From: Chionis minor
Lineage: Eukaryota > Chordata > Aves > Charadriiformes > Chionididae
Length of the DNA stretch: 64,000 nt
Direction: 5' to 3'
NCBI GenBank assembly: GCA_013398295.1
Contig: VZSF01005692.1
Span: 162,683-226,682, forward strand
Part shown: positions 48,939 through 61,454 of the stretch, piece by piece
Numbering within the stretch: the first letter of the stretch is position 1
Layout: each line of letters starts with the position of its first letter
Translations under genes and position numbers: made by a program
Notes under the pieces: generated by a model
What the model saw: the letters and a program-made list of their open reading frames with translations, nothing else
Told to the model about the DNA's origin: nothing
Database searches by the model: none

Positions 48939-49215
48939 GCCTACCTTGGTTCCAGCAGAGACCAGCAACCAGTTGCTCAGACTTAAAAGAAAAAAGACAA
49001 AAGCAATAACAGAAATTGAGATGGGCTTTGTCAGTGCCTGTTAAGTCAACTACTTACATATGCTTGTGCTATGCAAGTTAAACTATATAACTTTCCTTTA
49101 AAGCACAGTATGATCTCAACATTATTTTTCTTCTTTGTAATTATATTTTAGAGCAGCTGTTTTGGTCTTCCTACAGCTTTCCCAATAAAGTAACTCCAAC
49201 ATCAGAATTCTGCTT
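48939..49215 (+). other. CST3: CST3 3' UTR
   Basis: Short AT-rich UTR of about 270 bases from the stop to just before a genomic A run at 49216-49229. It contains a canonical AATAAA at 49184-49189, so cleavage is expected at about 49200-49216. Confidence 0.85.
49184..49189 (+). terminator. CST3: CST3 poly(A) signal AATAAA
   Basis: Canonical hexamer 246 bases after the stop codon. It is the only AATAAA in the short UTR. Confidence 0.85.
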
Positions 49216-49229
49216 AAAAAAAAAAAAAA

Positions 49230-52200
49230 TCCAGACTTGGTATCCCTGTTAAGTGACTACTGTAAACATAAAAAAATTAATTAAGAATTTCTGTGATGTG
49301 TGGTTTTCTTTTGAGCTTCTGTTGTCTTGAGGGGAGGGTTTGCTTTAATTTGTGACCCAGTCTGTCATGCCCAAAGAAGGGGATGAGAAGGACTGTGGGT
49401 TCCTGCTCACAGGGGAGATAAACCAGGCCTCCCTGTCCCTTAAATGTGGCCTCTGGTTTTGAGTAAGAGAAGGAAGTCCTTGGCTGTTTTGACTGAAGAA
49501 AGCACTGCAGTATGTGCCACTTCATCTTGGGGAAAGTAGCTGAAACTTGTACTAGGGTTGTGGTTGTCTTGGGTCCCACCTGTTGTATTGCAGGGTTGCT
49601 TGTGTTTAAGCAGTTGTGCTGTGTAAGAAATAACCACTCTTGTGTCTTCCTATGCTGCTTTCCAGCTGTTTAGGAACCTCTGCTTCCTAAGGCAGCTGGT
49701 CCTTGCACATGACCCTGTTGTGTACCCCTAGCTTTTCTGAGTGGAAAGCCCTGGGGCTTTCCTTCCAGTCCAAGCAGCAGTGTGGCTCACTGCACTTACA
49801 ACCTGCAGTGTGACTGGTGGAGCTGGAGGAACAGCTTCTTCAGTACATGTGATTGACCCATCACAGCTTCTGTTTACCAGCTGAGATGGGTGCAGAAGTG
49901 CTGGGAGCGGGTCAGTGGTGAGTCTGTCTGGGTGGGGAGATTGAGCTGTATGTACTCTGGCTGTGTGTTAACCCAGGGGAGTTGGAATGATCTGGGCAAA
50001 GAATCTTTAAATTACTAAGCCGAGAGGATCTGCATATAAGAACTGCTGTTTCCAATTAAACTGATGAATTTGTATTGCAGAGAAACTGGGGATGCTGCCT
50101 GCATCAGAAAGGACATGACCCTGATACCTGTCACCTACTTAGCCTGAGGACAGCAGGAAAGTTAGTCATTGGTGTTAAGTGCATAACTGATGAGAGAGAA
50201 ACATCATTATCAGCCAGTGTAGTTTTTATAGCAAATGGGTCTTGTCCACAAACCCTGGCTTTGTTCTGCGAGTGTGGAGGTTCCCCAGAAGCAACCCTCC
50301 AAATCCAAGTGTGCGTACAAGCTTGGTGGGGTCTTTCACTCAGTCAAGCACGTTGCTGCTAGTTTCAGTAAGTATGGCACCATGTTTGGGGTTGGTGCGA
50401 GCATCGCAGCGAAAGACAGCTCCAGATCTAGGAAAAAAGATGTATCTTTTCAATATCTTGTGATGCAATGTCCCAGAACCCAAGCAAAAGAGACAAGGAA
50501 GCTTCCCTGAGCAGAAAGCAAGTGAGACTGGAGCTTGGGATCGTGCAAAGGAGGGGTCTGTGGGTTTTTACTCCTGGGGTAAGACACGAAGGCAGGAGCA
50601 GGATCCCCTTGAAAGAATTTTCAACTTCAGGTTAATAGGGGAAGGTGCCAGGTGAAGAGAAGGAGTCTTGGGAGTGGGTCAAGGTGCTGAGGTGAGCAAT
50701 GGGGAAGCTTCTTGTTTTGCATAGTCCTAATAGTGCATTTCTTACTTTTATCTCCTGTCTTTGCTTTTCTGTGTTTCGAAGTAAACATATTTCACCTGGG
50801 TGATGTAAATCTCACCCAGGGATAAAGTGAGGCCAGTATTGTGTTGTGGCCTATGTTAATCTTCAAGCCCAGGAGTCCTGTGTCCAGGTCTGGTGGTCCT
50901 GTTTTGAAAGGAAGGTGGGAGGGGTGCAGAGAAGTGCTGCAGAAGTGATCTGATGGCTGGAGAAAGCAGTCTGAGGTGAGAAATGTAAGGATACTGTTAT
51001 TCTTTGACTAAAAAATGGTATGTCGAGGAGAGCTAACACAACTACGTCTTTGAGCGTGGGGGAGCTTGGATCTAATGAAGGAGAGCAAAGCAAGAGAGTA
51101 ACGAGAAGACAAGCTTCTAGTGGGAAATGCAGCTCCCTAGAAGTGCATCTTCTGTGGGCTACTCTTTTCGCCCAAGGAAATGTCACTTCCCATCACTGCC
51201 AGGGTTTGATGAGCTTGCAGTGAGCACAAGGCCAGATCTTGATTCACATTGTCAGGATGATGAGCTGGTTGCCCGATGGCAAGGATCTCCATCCAGGATG
51301 CGCTCAGATCCAAAAGGAATTATTCCCCCTGTTTCCCCCCCCCCCACCCCATCATTGCCCCATTCCCTCTGAGTGCCATGCATGAAGATGACCTGTTTCT
51401 CTTGCCAGCCAGGTCAGTGACTGCAGGTGTCCAAATGCTGCGTTGGGTCAGTAACCCTGCTGACCGAGAAGATCCTGGTCGCAAGCTGCTCAGGTGCCCT
51501 CACTTGTCATTTTTCTAACTACTCCCTTCATTTGTATGTGCTTACTCCCTGTTTTCCAGCCTATGGTGAAGGGCCTCCATCATGCTTTTGGTGGGTTTGC
51601 CTGTGTTTCCTTTTTATTATCTTGGCTTAAGGCCTGGATGGGTAATTGTGCTTGTCTCCCTAGCAAGGAGACTAGGCAAGAAATGAGGATGCAGATGGAT
51701 GTAACCAGGCATTTTCACCACTTTACCTGTATGTATTAGCCAGCAGCTCAGAACAGCATGCGAGGAAAAGAGAGGCCGTACCAGAGAAAATGAGAGTTTG
51801 GGTGTTAATGAGCTCCTGGATTCAAAGGTATTGCATTTTCATGTTGAAATGCCAATGACTAAGGGCACAAATGAATGGCACAGATGGCCCCATGCTCACA
51901 AGCTGCTGAGTGTCAGCCTTGGTGGTTGTCCGTATGTGCTCTGCACCCAGAGCAAATGCCAAAAAAGGCTGACCTAATTTAAGCACCTTCCACTGTGGGC
52001 TGTCTTACTTTGCATTTGCAACAGGCTAAGAGCATTAGTGGAAGTTCCCCTGCCAACAGCTTTTTGCTTGGCAGGTCTTTCTGCTTGGCTGGCTGGCAGT
52101 AGCTCAGTCAGCTGAAGACTGAGCCCTCATTTTTAGCTGCATTCACTGCCTGACTTTTTCAAATGTCAGTGACAGACGTGAATGAGTGACCAGGGAAGTG

Positions 52201-55200
52201 CTTATTTCATGTTGCTTTGCTATGCTTGCTATGTTTTGCTTGCATCTGGTGGGTCATCTGGGGTTGTTCTTCCTTAAACTTAGGGGTGTCAGAGCTTTGC
52301 TGCTGTTACAGTTCATGAACCCAAAGCTTCTTCCTGGCTCTGGGGCTTTGGGAGAGATTTAGGACCAACCAGCTGAGAAGTATAGTTCTCCTTAGCAGCA
52401 CCTGCACCTGCAGACCCATACACACACGGACTTGTAGCTCCCAGTTCTGCAAAGCACAGCTGAGACACAGAGCTGTGAAAGTCATGTTGTTTTTGGAGCC
52501 TGTGGGCATTACCGGTGTGCCTCAGCTACAGTGTGCTCAGTTGAAGACAACGGGGCTATATCCTCGTTAGTGTGAACAAGCAGAAGTATTGATCCCACCT
52601 GACCAGGCTGGCACCATTCAGTCTATCTGGCTTTTTTGAAGGCCATCTTATATGTGTGAGAGTCTGTGATAAAAAGCAGCTCTACCATGAAAACTAAAGA
52701 GCTCAGACAGTGTTGAGAAATGGGGTACAGGTTGCCTTTGGCTTTTTTACCTCATCTGTGACCCTCACCCGCATACCTCCTCTGCCCATGGCCTAGGACC
52801 TCATTTAAGCTTAAGCCTGTGTCCCCTGAGCTGCATTAGATATGTCCTTATCTTCAGCCCTGGCTACTGCATGGACCTTTGTCTCCAGCCCAGGTCCCCT
52901 GAAGGGAGCCTTGTCCTGGTTCATCCCTTCCCTGTGTCTGGGGCTGTTGATGGAGCCTGTCCCACCCCCGGCTCTGCCAGCCGTGCTGAGACCCCGTGGG
53001 ACTGTGCCCTGTTGGTGAGGGCATGGCCAGTGCTGAGAGCCCCGTGGCTCCTGGCTCAGCCCCTCCTGGTGCTGCTCCCTGGGATGCGTTCCTGCAGGGT
53101 CTTTCTGAGGTCCTTGAAGCTATCAACACTCCTGTCAGTTATGGACATTTCCCTGCACGTAGCCTACATTGCAATTTCTGCAGTTATGAAAGCAAATGAT
53201 CATGTGAGGTCCCAGGTCACCCTGCAGCCCTAGGTCTGGGCCACCCAGTGCTGTTGCTAATGTGCATGTGCTCGGGTTGTACAATATTGCTTAGCCTGAG
53301 GCATGGGCACTTCTTCATGAGTGTTTGAAGATGACAGATTGTTTGTATTCATCGTTAACATGCGATGCTTTAGAATCACTGTAGTGAGATCAAATTTACT
53401 GATCAAACGCATATCCATATTGTGAATCTTGGTGCTTTATCCCCTGATGACGACGCCAGAGAGGTAAGACTTCAGGTCCCTTTCCTGGCAGGACACAAGG
53501 GTGTTCCGGAGATGATTTCTGCCAGGTTGAGCAGGGGAGTGTCCTAAGTCGGTCACTGCTGATGGTGCTGGGCCCCTCCACAATTCTTGTCACCCAGTTT
53601 TGGTGGCAGCCTGCTGGTGAGAAGTAGGAGGGCCGGTTCCTGATTCTTTCCAGGCAGCATGGTCCCAGGCTCAGCAAGGAGGGGTGAGGAGGGACCCTTG
53701 GTGCTCACCTGCCTTGATTGAGAAGAGCAGCTAACCTGCAGGCTCTGCAGTGCAAATGCCTCATGAGCCTCTCCCTGCTGTCCTTCTCTGACACAGGGCA
53801 TGGCTCAGTGTCATGGTGGACCCTGTGGTAGGATCCAGGACTCGAGGTGACACTTGCTAAAATCTCTATTCCATGTTATCATGATGGCATTGCTCAACCT
53901 CCATGAGCTGGCAGGGTCCTACTGTAGGATTTTGCAACAGATAAGAAAAGGAGAAGCTGAGCTGCTCGTCTCCATGATAAGCCGGAGCATGAGTGTTGGG
54001 GTGTGTGCTGGGTGCTATTTCTGACCTTGCCCAAGGCGGGTGTGGGTATGTGCAGGACTGACGATGGGGAAACCTTTCTCTGCGTCCAGATGGAGAAAAC
54101 CCACCAGTGACTCACAATGCCCTCGCGTCACCGTGCCTCGCTGGCAGGCACTGTCCCCTCTTCCTCACCAGCTGAGAAGCATCATACCTTGTGTCATGCC
54201 ATCTCCACCCCTTTTCTTTTCAGCACCCCGGGGTGATTTGGCTCTAGCTGGGGTGAGGCCATCATCCCAGTGAAGGGGGACGTGAAGGCATCTTCTCCCT
54301 GTGCTTACCTCCTGGCCCAGGTCTACAGGCTGGTCGTGCTGGAGGTGGCTCTTGCCACTCACCTTGCAAACAGGCGTTATGGCTGTTCGCAGCAACACTC
54401 GCAGGGGACACTGTGTGGCAACATCACTTCATCCTCCCCCCCATAACCTGCAGAATGACAGGGGGAAAAAACCAAAAGAAAATTAAAGTAAAATCGGGGG
54501 TGTAAACAGTTAAAAAAAAAAATCATGTGAGCAGACGGGAACCAATATGTGTGCTGAAAAGTGAAACTTTCTCGCTAAGGGACTCTTCTGAAGTAAATAT
54601 GTGCATGTAGTCATCTGCAAGATGACCCCATAGACGAGCCAAACCCAGCAGGACCCTCTCTGTCCTCCTGTGGAGTACAGATACCACAAAGGGCACTTCC
54701 CACAGCTGGAGAAGAAGCCGGGGCTCGGGCCTGGCCGGGCAATTGGTTTTATATCTTGAATATAAAAGTCAGCAAGAGGAGAGTGGTTTCAGGTGAAGTA
54801 GTGATGTTGACACTAAGCACAACCCTCTCCCTCATCCCAGGTTAAGTCCTTCCATCTGTACAGGTGAGCAGTGGTTTTCTTCCCTTCTTATGGGGCCAAG
54901 GAGTGAAGCCTGGACATCCCTGGAGGAAATTTACCACCTCCAAGTGCCAGAAGTGGCTAAGAGCAGCTTAAAACCTGTGGCACTAACACCAGTGAAGCCT
55001 GAATCCTCCTCATTCCCAGTCCCATTGCCCACCCTTGACTATGGGGTGGGAGGTGAGGTTAGTGCTGTCACCCTCAAAGGCTTCCCGTGCAGAGACATCC
55101 TGCCCTCACTGGTGATGAGGGAAGCATGGGCCACTTCTCCCTGAACATCTTCAACCCTCTGTTGTCTCCTGACTGAGCTGCCGCAGTGATGACTTCTGCC

Positions 55201-58200
55201 AGGCTGTGGACTGCTACGTGACAGAGAGGAAAATGAAATGCCACCCTCCATCACGTGGCAGCTGTGGTGGCTGCAGGGCTGGTGAGCATCTCTCTTCACC
55301 CGCTGTTTGTTCCCTCGCTGTTGTAGTCCTGGTGCAAGATGAACTGTGCCAGGACCCTCCCCACACAGCTGCCCAGGGAAGTTGCTACCTCTGTATGCTG
55401 AAGGCCAAAAGTACCACGATTTTTCACTGCACAGGAGCCTCAGGAGGCTTTTTTGGCTAGTGAGCTGCTTGATGGCTGAGACGGATAAAGCCACCCATGC
55501 TGATGAGGAAGAGGCTGGAGAAAAGTGTGTCTGGGTGACTTTGGTTTGCAACTGCAGCCACGCTAGTTCTAAGCACGTCTTCTCCGGAGGAGAGGGGGCA
55601 CCAGAGCCATTCGAAAAGATGCTCTTCACATATGACACTTTGCAGTGTCTCCGGATGAAGCTGGGTGTACGTGGTTGTGCAGAGGTTTCTGTTTGGTGAA
55701 CTCGGGAGTCACGGGGCTGGTCCCAGAAGGGACATCCGGGAACTCTTCAGGAACAGGCTCTCCTCAAGAAGAGCAGTAGCCTATAAAGTGAAATTAGCTT
55801 TGGACCTCTGAGCATGGCTTGGCTGGGTAGGTTGTCTAATTACACTGACCTTCCCTTGTTAAAACTCACGGGACTTGTTAAGATGACTACAGATTTTTAA
55901 TTATCTATTTTTCCTCCCTGAATAGTAGGTCTTTTCACCGCTTTCTGCGTTAGCCAGATAACATGGTTGAAAATGTTTTTCCTATTCAATCTGACATTTT
56001 GTCCATCTCTTGCACACCTCAAGTGGCTCAGTGAAAATTATTTCTTCTGCAAAATGTTGAGAGAATAACTAATTGTAATGTTTCCACAGATCTAGTGTGC
56101 TTTTTGCTCAGCTGGCTTGCACAAAGGCTTTCGAACAAAACTGTCTCTGGGATTTCAGTTTGATAGAAAATTGGAGAAATGAAAATTGGAGAACTGGCAA
56201 GAGGTTTTTTGCAGCCGTTGTTTTAAATTACTCTCTCCCAAATACAGCAAATGCTTCTTGCAGATACTTGTGCTGGGAAAGCAAGAAGCAGCAGAGTTCA
56301 GATAAGAGAGGAAAAGGAGCACTGACACGCTTTCAGCAATCCAGCACAAATCAAGAGCTCTCAGAAAAAAAATATCTCATTTTGACCCTTTGATTACCAC
56401 CTCTAATGGGACTAAAAGCCCAAAGCCTGCACTCACTGGGGGAAGCAGCTGTTGCAGAGAAACCCAGTCTGCAGCACAGGAGGGTCCAACTCGATATTTA
56501 ATTCCCCAGGCAGATGTTATTGGGGTTCCCTATGCTTGGAGCTGCACGGGGGGCTCCGGCGTGGGTTGTACAGGCTGTGGGATGGGTGGGTGTGCAGGCA
56601 GGACTTGTAGGGAAAAGGGCTGGTCTGCGCTGGGGTCTGGTGCGGTAGGATTCGCCAGGGAAGAGCCACAGCTGCCACAAACTGTTTTTTCTCCATCTTG
56701 TCACAAAGATGGTCAGCTCAGCACTAACTGCTGAGTTTGTCCCCCCTGCTGGCCTGGGGGAAGGTGGGAGGCAAAACGCCCAAGAGGTTTTCAAACCCTC
56801 TGCTGAATTTGCGGTGCTGAGAATTAGAAAAACCCCAGCATCCTCTGGCTGTCAACTGAGCCAATTCAATCAATCGGGAAGTAGTGAGAGTGAGTAGCGA
56901 GTGAGAAGTTAAACACTGGCCCCGGACTGACATGTTTTTATCCCATTTCATATGCCTGCTGCATTTTACACTGGGTGCACTGAAATTAGCCTGTTTGTCC
57001 TGAGAAGGGGAAAAGCACTCAGTGCTCCACCATGTCTGGCGCTCAGAGGGGAGAAAGGAAGGTGGCGACGTTGCCACTCTGAATGTTGGTTATCTGGTGA
57101 GCTTCCAGTCCGGACTGACGCTCGCCGTGCTCTGCAGGGACAGGATGGGGAGCGCTGGGCTGCTGCAAAGCCGTGGTTCAGGGATGTGGTCCCCAGCATC
57201 TTTGACCACCCTGAGGGTGATGCTCATAGTGGAGCCTGGTGTGGAAATCAATTTTCGATCGAAAGCAGTACCGTGCATTGAAGTGACTTGCCTGGAAATG
57301 AGTCTCTCTGGGCCAGCACTACAAGCTGCATACCAGCCGGAAGGTTTTTTTTTTTTCTCCTTATTTTTTAAAAGGATTTAGAGAAATCTGTAGCACTTCA
57401 ATTGTCCTTCAAGCCCTTAAAAGCTTGAACGCACTTCCTGGGTGCTGCTGAGAGGAGATCTGTGAAAGGGCTGCAGCACTCAGTGAGCATCTTCTCCCGT
57501 CCTGGTGCCAGTGGGGCTCCACTGGAGCTGAGCTGGAGAGAAGGGACCAGTCCTGGGAATGAGTCCTGTCGGTGAATCAAGCGAGCAGCTGAGGGGCTGG
57601 TGTCTGCTCCTTCGTCCTGACACACACAGCCAACACCAGAGCTGTGTCAGAATGTCTTTTTGTCTATGGTGGCTTCCAGTGCCTGGGAGTGGCAGTGGAG
57701 ACAGCAAAAGGTCTCGCACTGAGATGGGCTCCCAAACCCCCCTGAAGTCGCACAGAGTTTCTCGGTGATAGGTTTTCATTAAATCTTGAGTTTGGTCATG
57801 TGAGGGGCTGGACATCACCTGGAGCGGTTGCTCAGGCACCTTTGAATCTTTGTGTGGTGCCAAAGTAGCTGCTGCAGAAACCCCGCTTTAGCCAACAGAG
57901 AGGTATAGACTGGACCTTGGTCTGAAATACTGGCACAGGCAAGGGAGTTTTCTATTTGCGTTTTTACTTCTTTAAAATTTTATTTTTAGTTCATAGGTGA
58001 AGTGACTGAGGTGTTCAGGGAATATCTGCCCTTGGGGAAGGTGCTGTGATGGGGGCCAAAACCAACCTGCAAGCTGCAGATGTGAGCAGGAAGTCCCTTT
58101 GTTGACATTTGGGCTGCTCTTTCCTGGGCTTGATCATCACCATCCATGTTTTCCTGGGGCATATGTGTCATCTTGTGGAATATGTCATCTCACAAATTCT

Positions 58201-60884
58201 CCTGAATGACGCCCTCGGTGATGTCTGACCATTGTGCTTGTGTCTCCCAGGACTGGAAGAGAGAGAAAAAAAGGCACTGCTGCTGCACAAAGGCTGGAGG
58301 AACACGCTCCCCTCACTCCTTTTTATGGTCCAGCCTGGCCTCCTGTTTTGGGGTGAGATTCTGTCTGCGAGCAGGCCCCCTGTGAAGGCACAACATGGCA
58401 GGATCTCACCTGAAGAGTTGTCTACTCTGAAGAGGTCAACGTCAGGGAGATGGAGTACCCAGGCTCCTTTGCCCGTACCCTTGGGGAAACACCCCCAAGC
58501 CTCCATTTTCAGAGAGCGGGACTGGGATGGAGGGCTTCTCTTGGCTGCAAATCCCCGGACTGGGCTTTCTCTGTTGGTGATTGCTCGGATGTGCTTGACA
58601 TCAGGTTGCTGAGGTTGTCTAATGCTGGGTGTGTGGAGCTTGGGACGGAACTCGTTTGATGGCTCTTGCCTCCAGATGAGATGGGTGGTGAGTGGAAGCT
58701 GATGCTGTGGTCCTGTTCCGCTCTTGTGTTTCTACTATTCTTCAGAAAGGTGACATGACATGTTTAGGAGGGAGGAGCAGGGCAAGTGAGGGAATGGATA
58801 AATTCCAGTAGGGAAAAGTGTTCCCAGATGCCTGGGGCTGAGTAAACCCTTCCTTTCCCCAGTGCTGAGCTAATGCTCTCACCTCTTGCAGCCTCGTACA
58901 TGTAACCTAAAAGCTTTCCACAGGGGGTCACCATCTCACAGGGGATGCAGGACTGGGCTGGAGACAGAAGGAAGGCTGGTTCCTTATCCTTAGCACAGCA
59001 AGGCAGCGCCAGGCATCTGCCACAACACTGTCCCTTAGCCTAGCAGGCCCGTGGTCACCTCCTTCCAGGTGCCTCCTGGAGGAACGTCTGATACAGCCTG
59101 CCTGAAGCTTCATTTTGCTTTGATCACCCAGGCACAAGGTCACCAGAGGGAATGACGCTGCCTCCGTCAGGCCCACAAAATCCTGAATGTGCCAAGCAGA
59201 CACTCTTCTGCAGGCCAGCACCTATTTTTGCAGCTGTTTGCCTGGATATTTCCATTACCAACAGGTAAATCTGCTACAAGATATATCCCAGCATCTTGCT
59301 TCCAGGTGGTCCTTAAACTGAAGGAGATTACTTTAATTTCACCCCATCTTCTTGTCCTTCTGAGGATAATTAAGCTGTTCATGCAGGTGTGAAAGGCAAA
59401 ACCACATGTATCTGCCCCTAGGTGGGGAGAGGTATTTGTCATGTTCTGTGAGACGTACCAAGTAGGTACCAAGAGTATCAAGATAAGATACTTCTTGAGT
59501 CTTAGGTCCTTCTGAGCTTTCTCCCTGTCTTTTGAGGACTGTTGATATGAACATGCTTGCCCTTCACAGCTGATGCTATATGTGCCCCAAAACATGCCTT
59601 GTGCTTGTGATCTGGGATTTAGTGTCCAGCAGCCCTCAAAAATGCACGGTGCGTTGTGAACACATTCTTGCTTGTCCACTCAGAGTGGAGCAAGGAGGAA
59701 ACCTCTCCCCACCTACCTTCCGGGCAGGTGCAATCAGCCATGCTTGCTGGTTCAGAGGCACAGTTTATCTGAGGGCCACCAAATGCCAGTGCAGCCAGCA
59801 AACTCCTCCCCTGGCATGCATTAAGACTGCAGAAGCAGCCCAGGAGAAAATACAGAGAAATACCAAAAATCCTCCAGCAGCTCCAGTGGCACCTATGGCT
59901 GTGAGAGCGGCCAGAGCCCGCTCTGGGAAGAGGGCTGCACACCACAAGCCACTGTTTTTATGCTGATGCTGTGGCAGGATCAGAGAGGTGGGACACAGCG
60001 CAGGGAAATGCCTTGTCTGGCACCTCCCCGCTGCTTAGTGGCGGAGGGGCCGTGCGCTCATTTTTTGGTGCTGGGTTGTTGAGTCAGTGTATGTGGATTT
60101 GGTTATTTTTTTTGCTTTGTGATTTCCGTTCATTTTGCAGTAGAAAATGGGTTTTGCTAGATAGCCCAGATGTGATGAAAATTAGTTTCAGGGCTTAGAT
60201 CGGTGCCTCTGCCAGCACGGGTCCTGAGGCTGTGTAAGCAAGCGTGAGAACTGGGATACTGAAACACATACATCCTTCACCCCAGATCCTCCACTACCCT
60301 CCTACCTGGGGAGTGCTCAGAGAAGCAATCAAACACAAAGACTGACAAACTGAATTTGCAGCTGTTAGCAAATTTTGTACAGATACCAACATACACATTT
60401 CCAGGGAAGGGCTGTGAACTGCCCTGGGTTCTGCTACAAATGTCACACCAGAGACGTCTCACTGTGATCAGCTCCTCGGGAGAACCAGGCCCCGCATAAG
60501 ACAATATTCCCTTCTTTTGCTGAAATAATTGGCTGTTTTTCATTAAGTTCCTGTACGAAAAGAGGCAGAAACTGGATGTTTCTCCAGCATCATCAATAAA
60601 CGGCAGGAGTTATAATATATTAATGATAGATTAAATTAAATTAGTGATTCTCCAGATCTCTGGCCTAATTGAAACGCAGTCCATTGTGCTTTTGTAGAAC
60701 TCTGCATCACTTTCCCAAGAACAGCCGCTGACACGTGTCACTGCACGGCTTGTAAATACTGGAGCTGCTGAATACCAGCTTGTTGTACAGGCAGACCCTG
60801 CAGCGAGGGGAGTAAACCATGGACTCTGCAGACACTGCATCCACCTTTGTTGATGCCAGTGGCATTTAATCCTGTCTGCATCTA
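49230..60884. other. Intergenic downstream of CST3, no recognised gene
   Basis: Mixed, moderately GC-rich sequence. It holds a perfect 9-bp inverted repeat at 50795-50820, a C run at about 51338-51347 and many unassigned open frames under 200 codons. A cysteine-rich exon-like segment at 55173-55281 is described as a finding. No known exon series, RNA gene or further clear CR1 copy was found. Confidence 0.5.
50795..50820. repeat. Perfect 9-bp inverted repeat
   Basis: CCTGGGTGA, an 8-base spacer, then TCACCCAGG. It could form a small hairpin or bind a dimeric factor. No gene-level context explains it. Confidence 0.7.
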
Positions 60885-61454
60885 ACGCAGCGTGGCCAGC
60901 AGGGCGAGGGAGGTGATTCTGCCCCTCTCCTCCACTCTTGCGACCCCCCACCTGGAGTACTGCATCCAGCTCTGGAGCCCTGAGCACAGGAAAGACATGG
61001 ACCTGTTGGAGCACGTCCAGAGGCGGCCACGAAGATGATCAGAAGGATGGAGCACCTCTGCTCTGAGAGAGCTGGGGTTGTTCAGCCTGGAGAAGAGAAG
61101 GCTCCAGGGAGACCTTATAGTGGCCTTCCAGTATCTGAAAGGGACTTACAAGAAAGCCTGAGAGGGACAAGAAAGCCTGAGAGGATACGACAACGGGTAA
61201 TGGCTTCAAACTGGAAGAGGGGAGATTTAGATTAGAGCTCAGGAAGAAATTTTTCACTCTGAGGGTAGTGAGGCACTGGAACTGGTTGCCCAGAGAAGTC
61301 GTGGATGCCCCATCCCTGGAAGCGTTCAAGGCCAGGTTGGATGGGGCTTTGAGCAACGTGGTCTAGTTGGAGGTGTCCCTGCCCATGGCAGGGGGCTTGG
61401 AATTAGATGATCTTTAAGGTCCCTTCCAACCCAAACTGCTCTATGATTCTATGA
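60885..61454 (+). mobile_element. CR1 LINE 3' end, about 570 bp, relatively young
   Basis: Plus-strand blocks in order are GTGGCCAGCAGGGCGAGGGA, GTGATTCTGCCCCTCTCC, CACCTGGAGTACTGCATCCA, GAGCTGGGGTTGTTCAGCCT, GGAGAAGAGAAGGCTCCAGG, CTGGAACTGGTTGCCCAGAG, GATCTTTAAGGTCCCTTCCA, and the terminal ATTCTATG repeat ending at 61454. This is the degenerate end of the reverse-transcriptase frame plus the 3' UTR of an avian CR1. A 19-base unit is tandemly duplicated at 61148-61184. The element is truncated at the 5' end and cannot move. Confidence 0.95.

Noticed and set aside
49230..52000. A second cystatin copy downstream of CST3
   Set aside because: No QxVxG, Pro-Trp hairpin or cystatin cysteine pattern was found in any frame there.
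55039..55638. Minus-strand open frame of 199 codons
   Set aside because: No family resemblance. Its Ser/Pro/Gln-rich translation looks like noncoding sequence, and a length like this can occur by chance in 64 kb on six frames.
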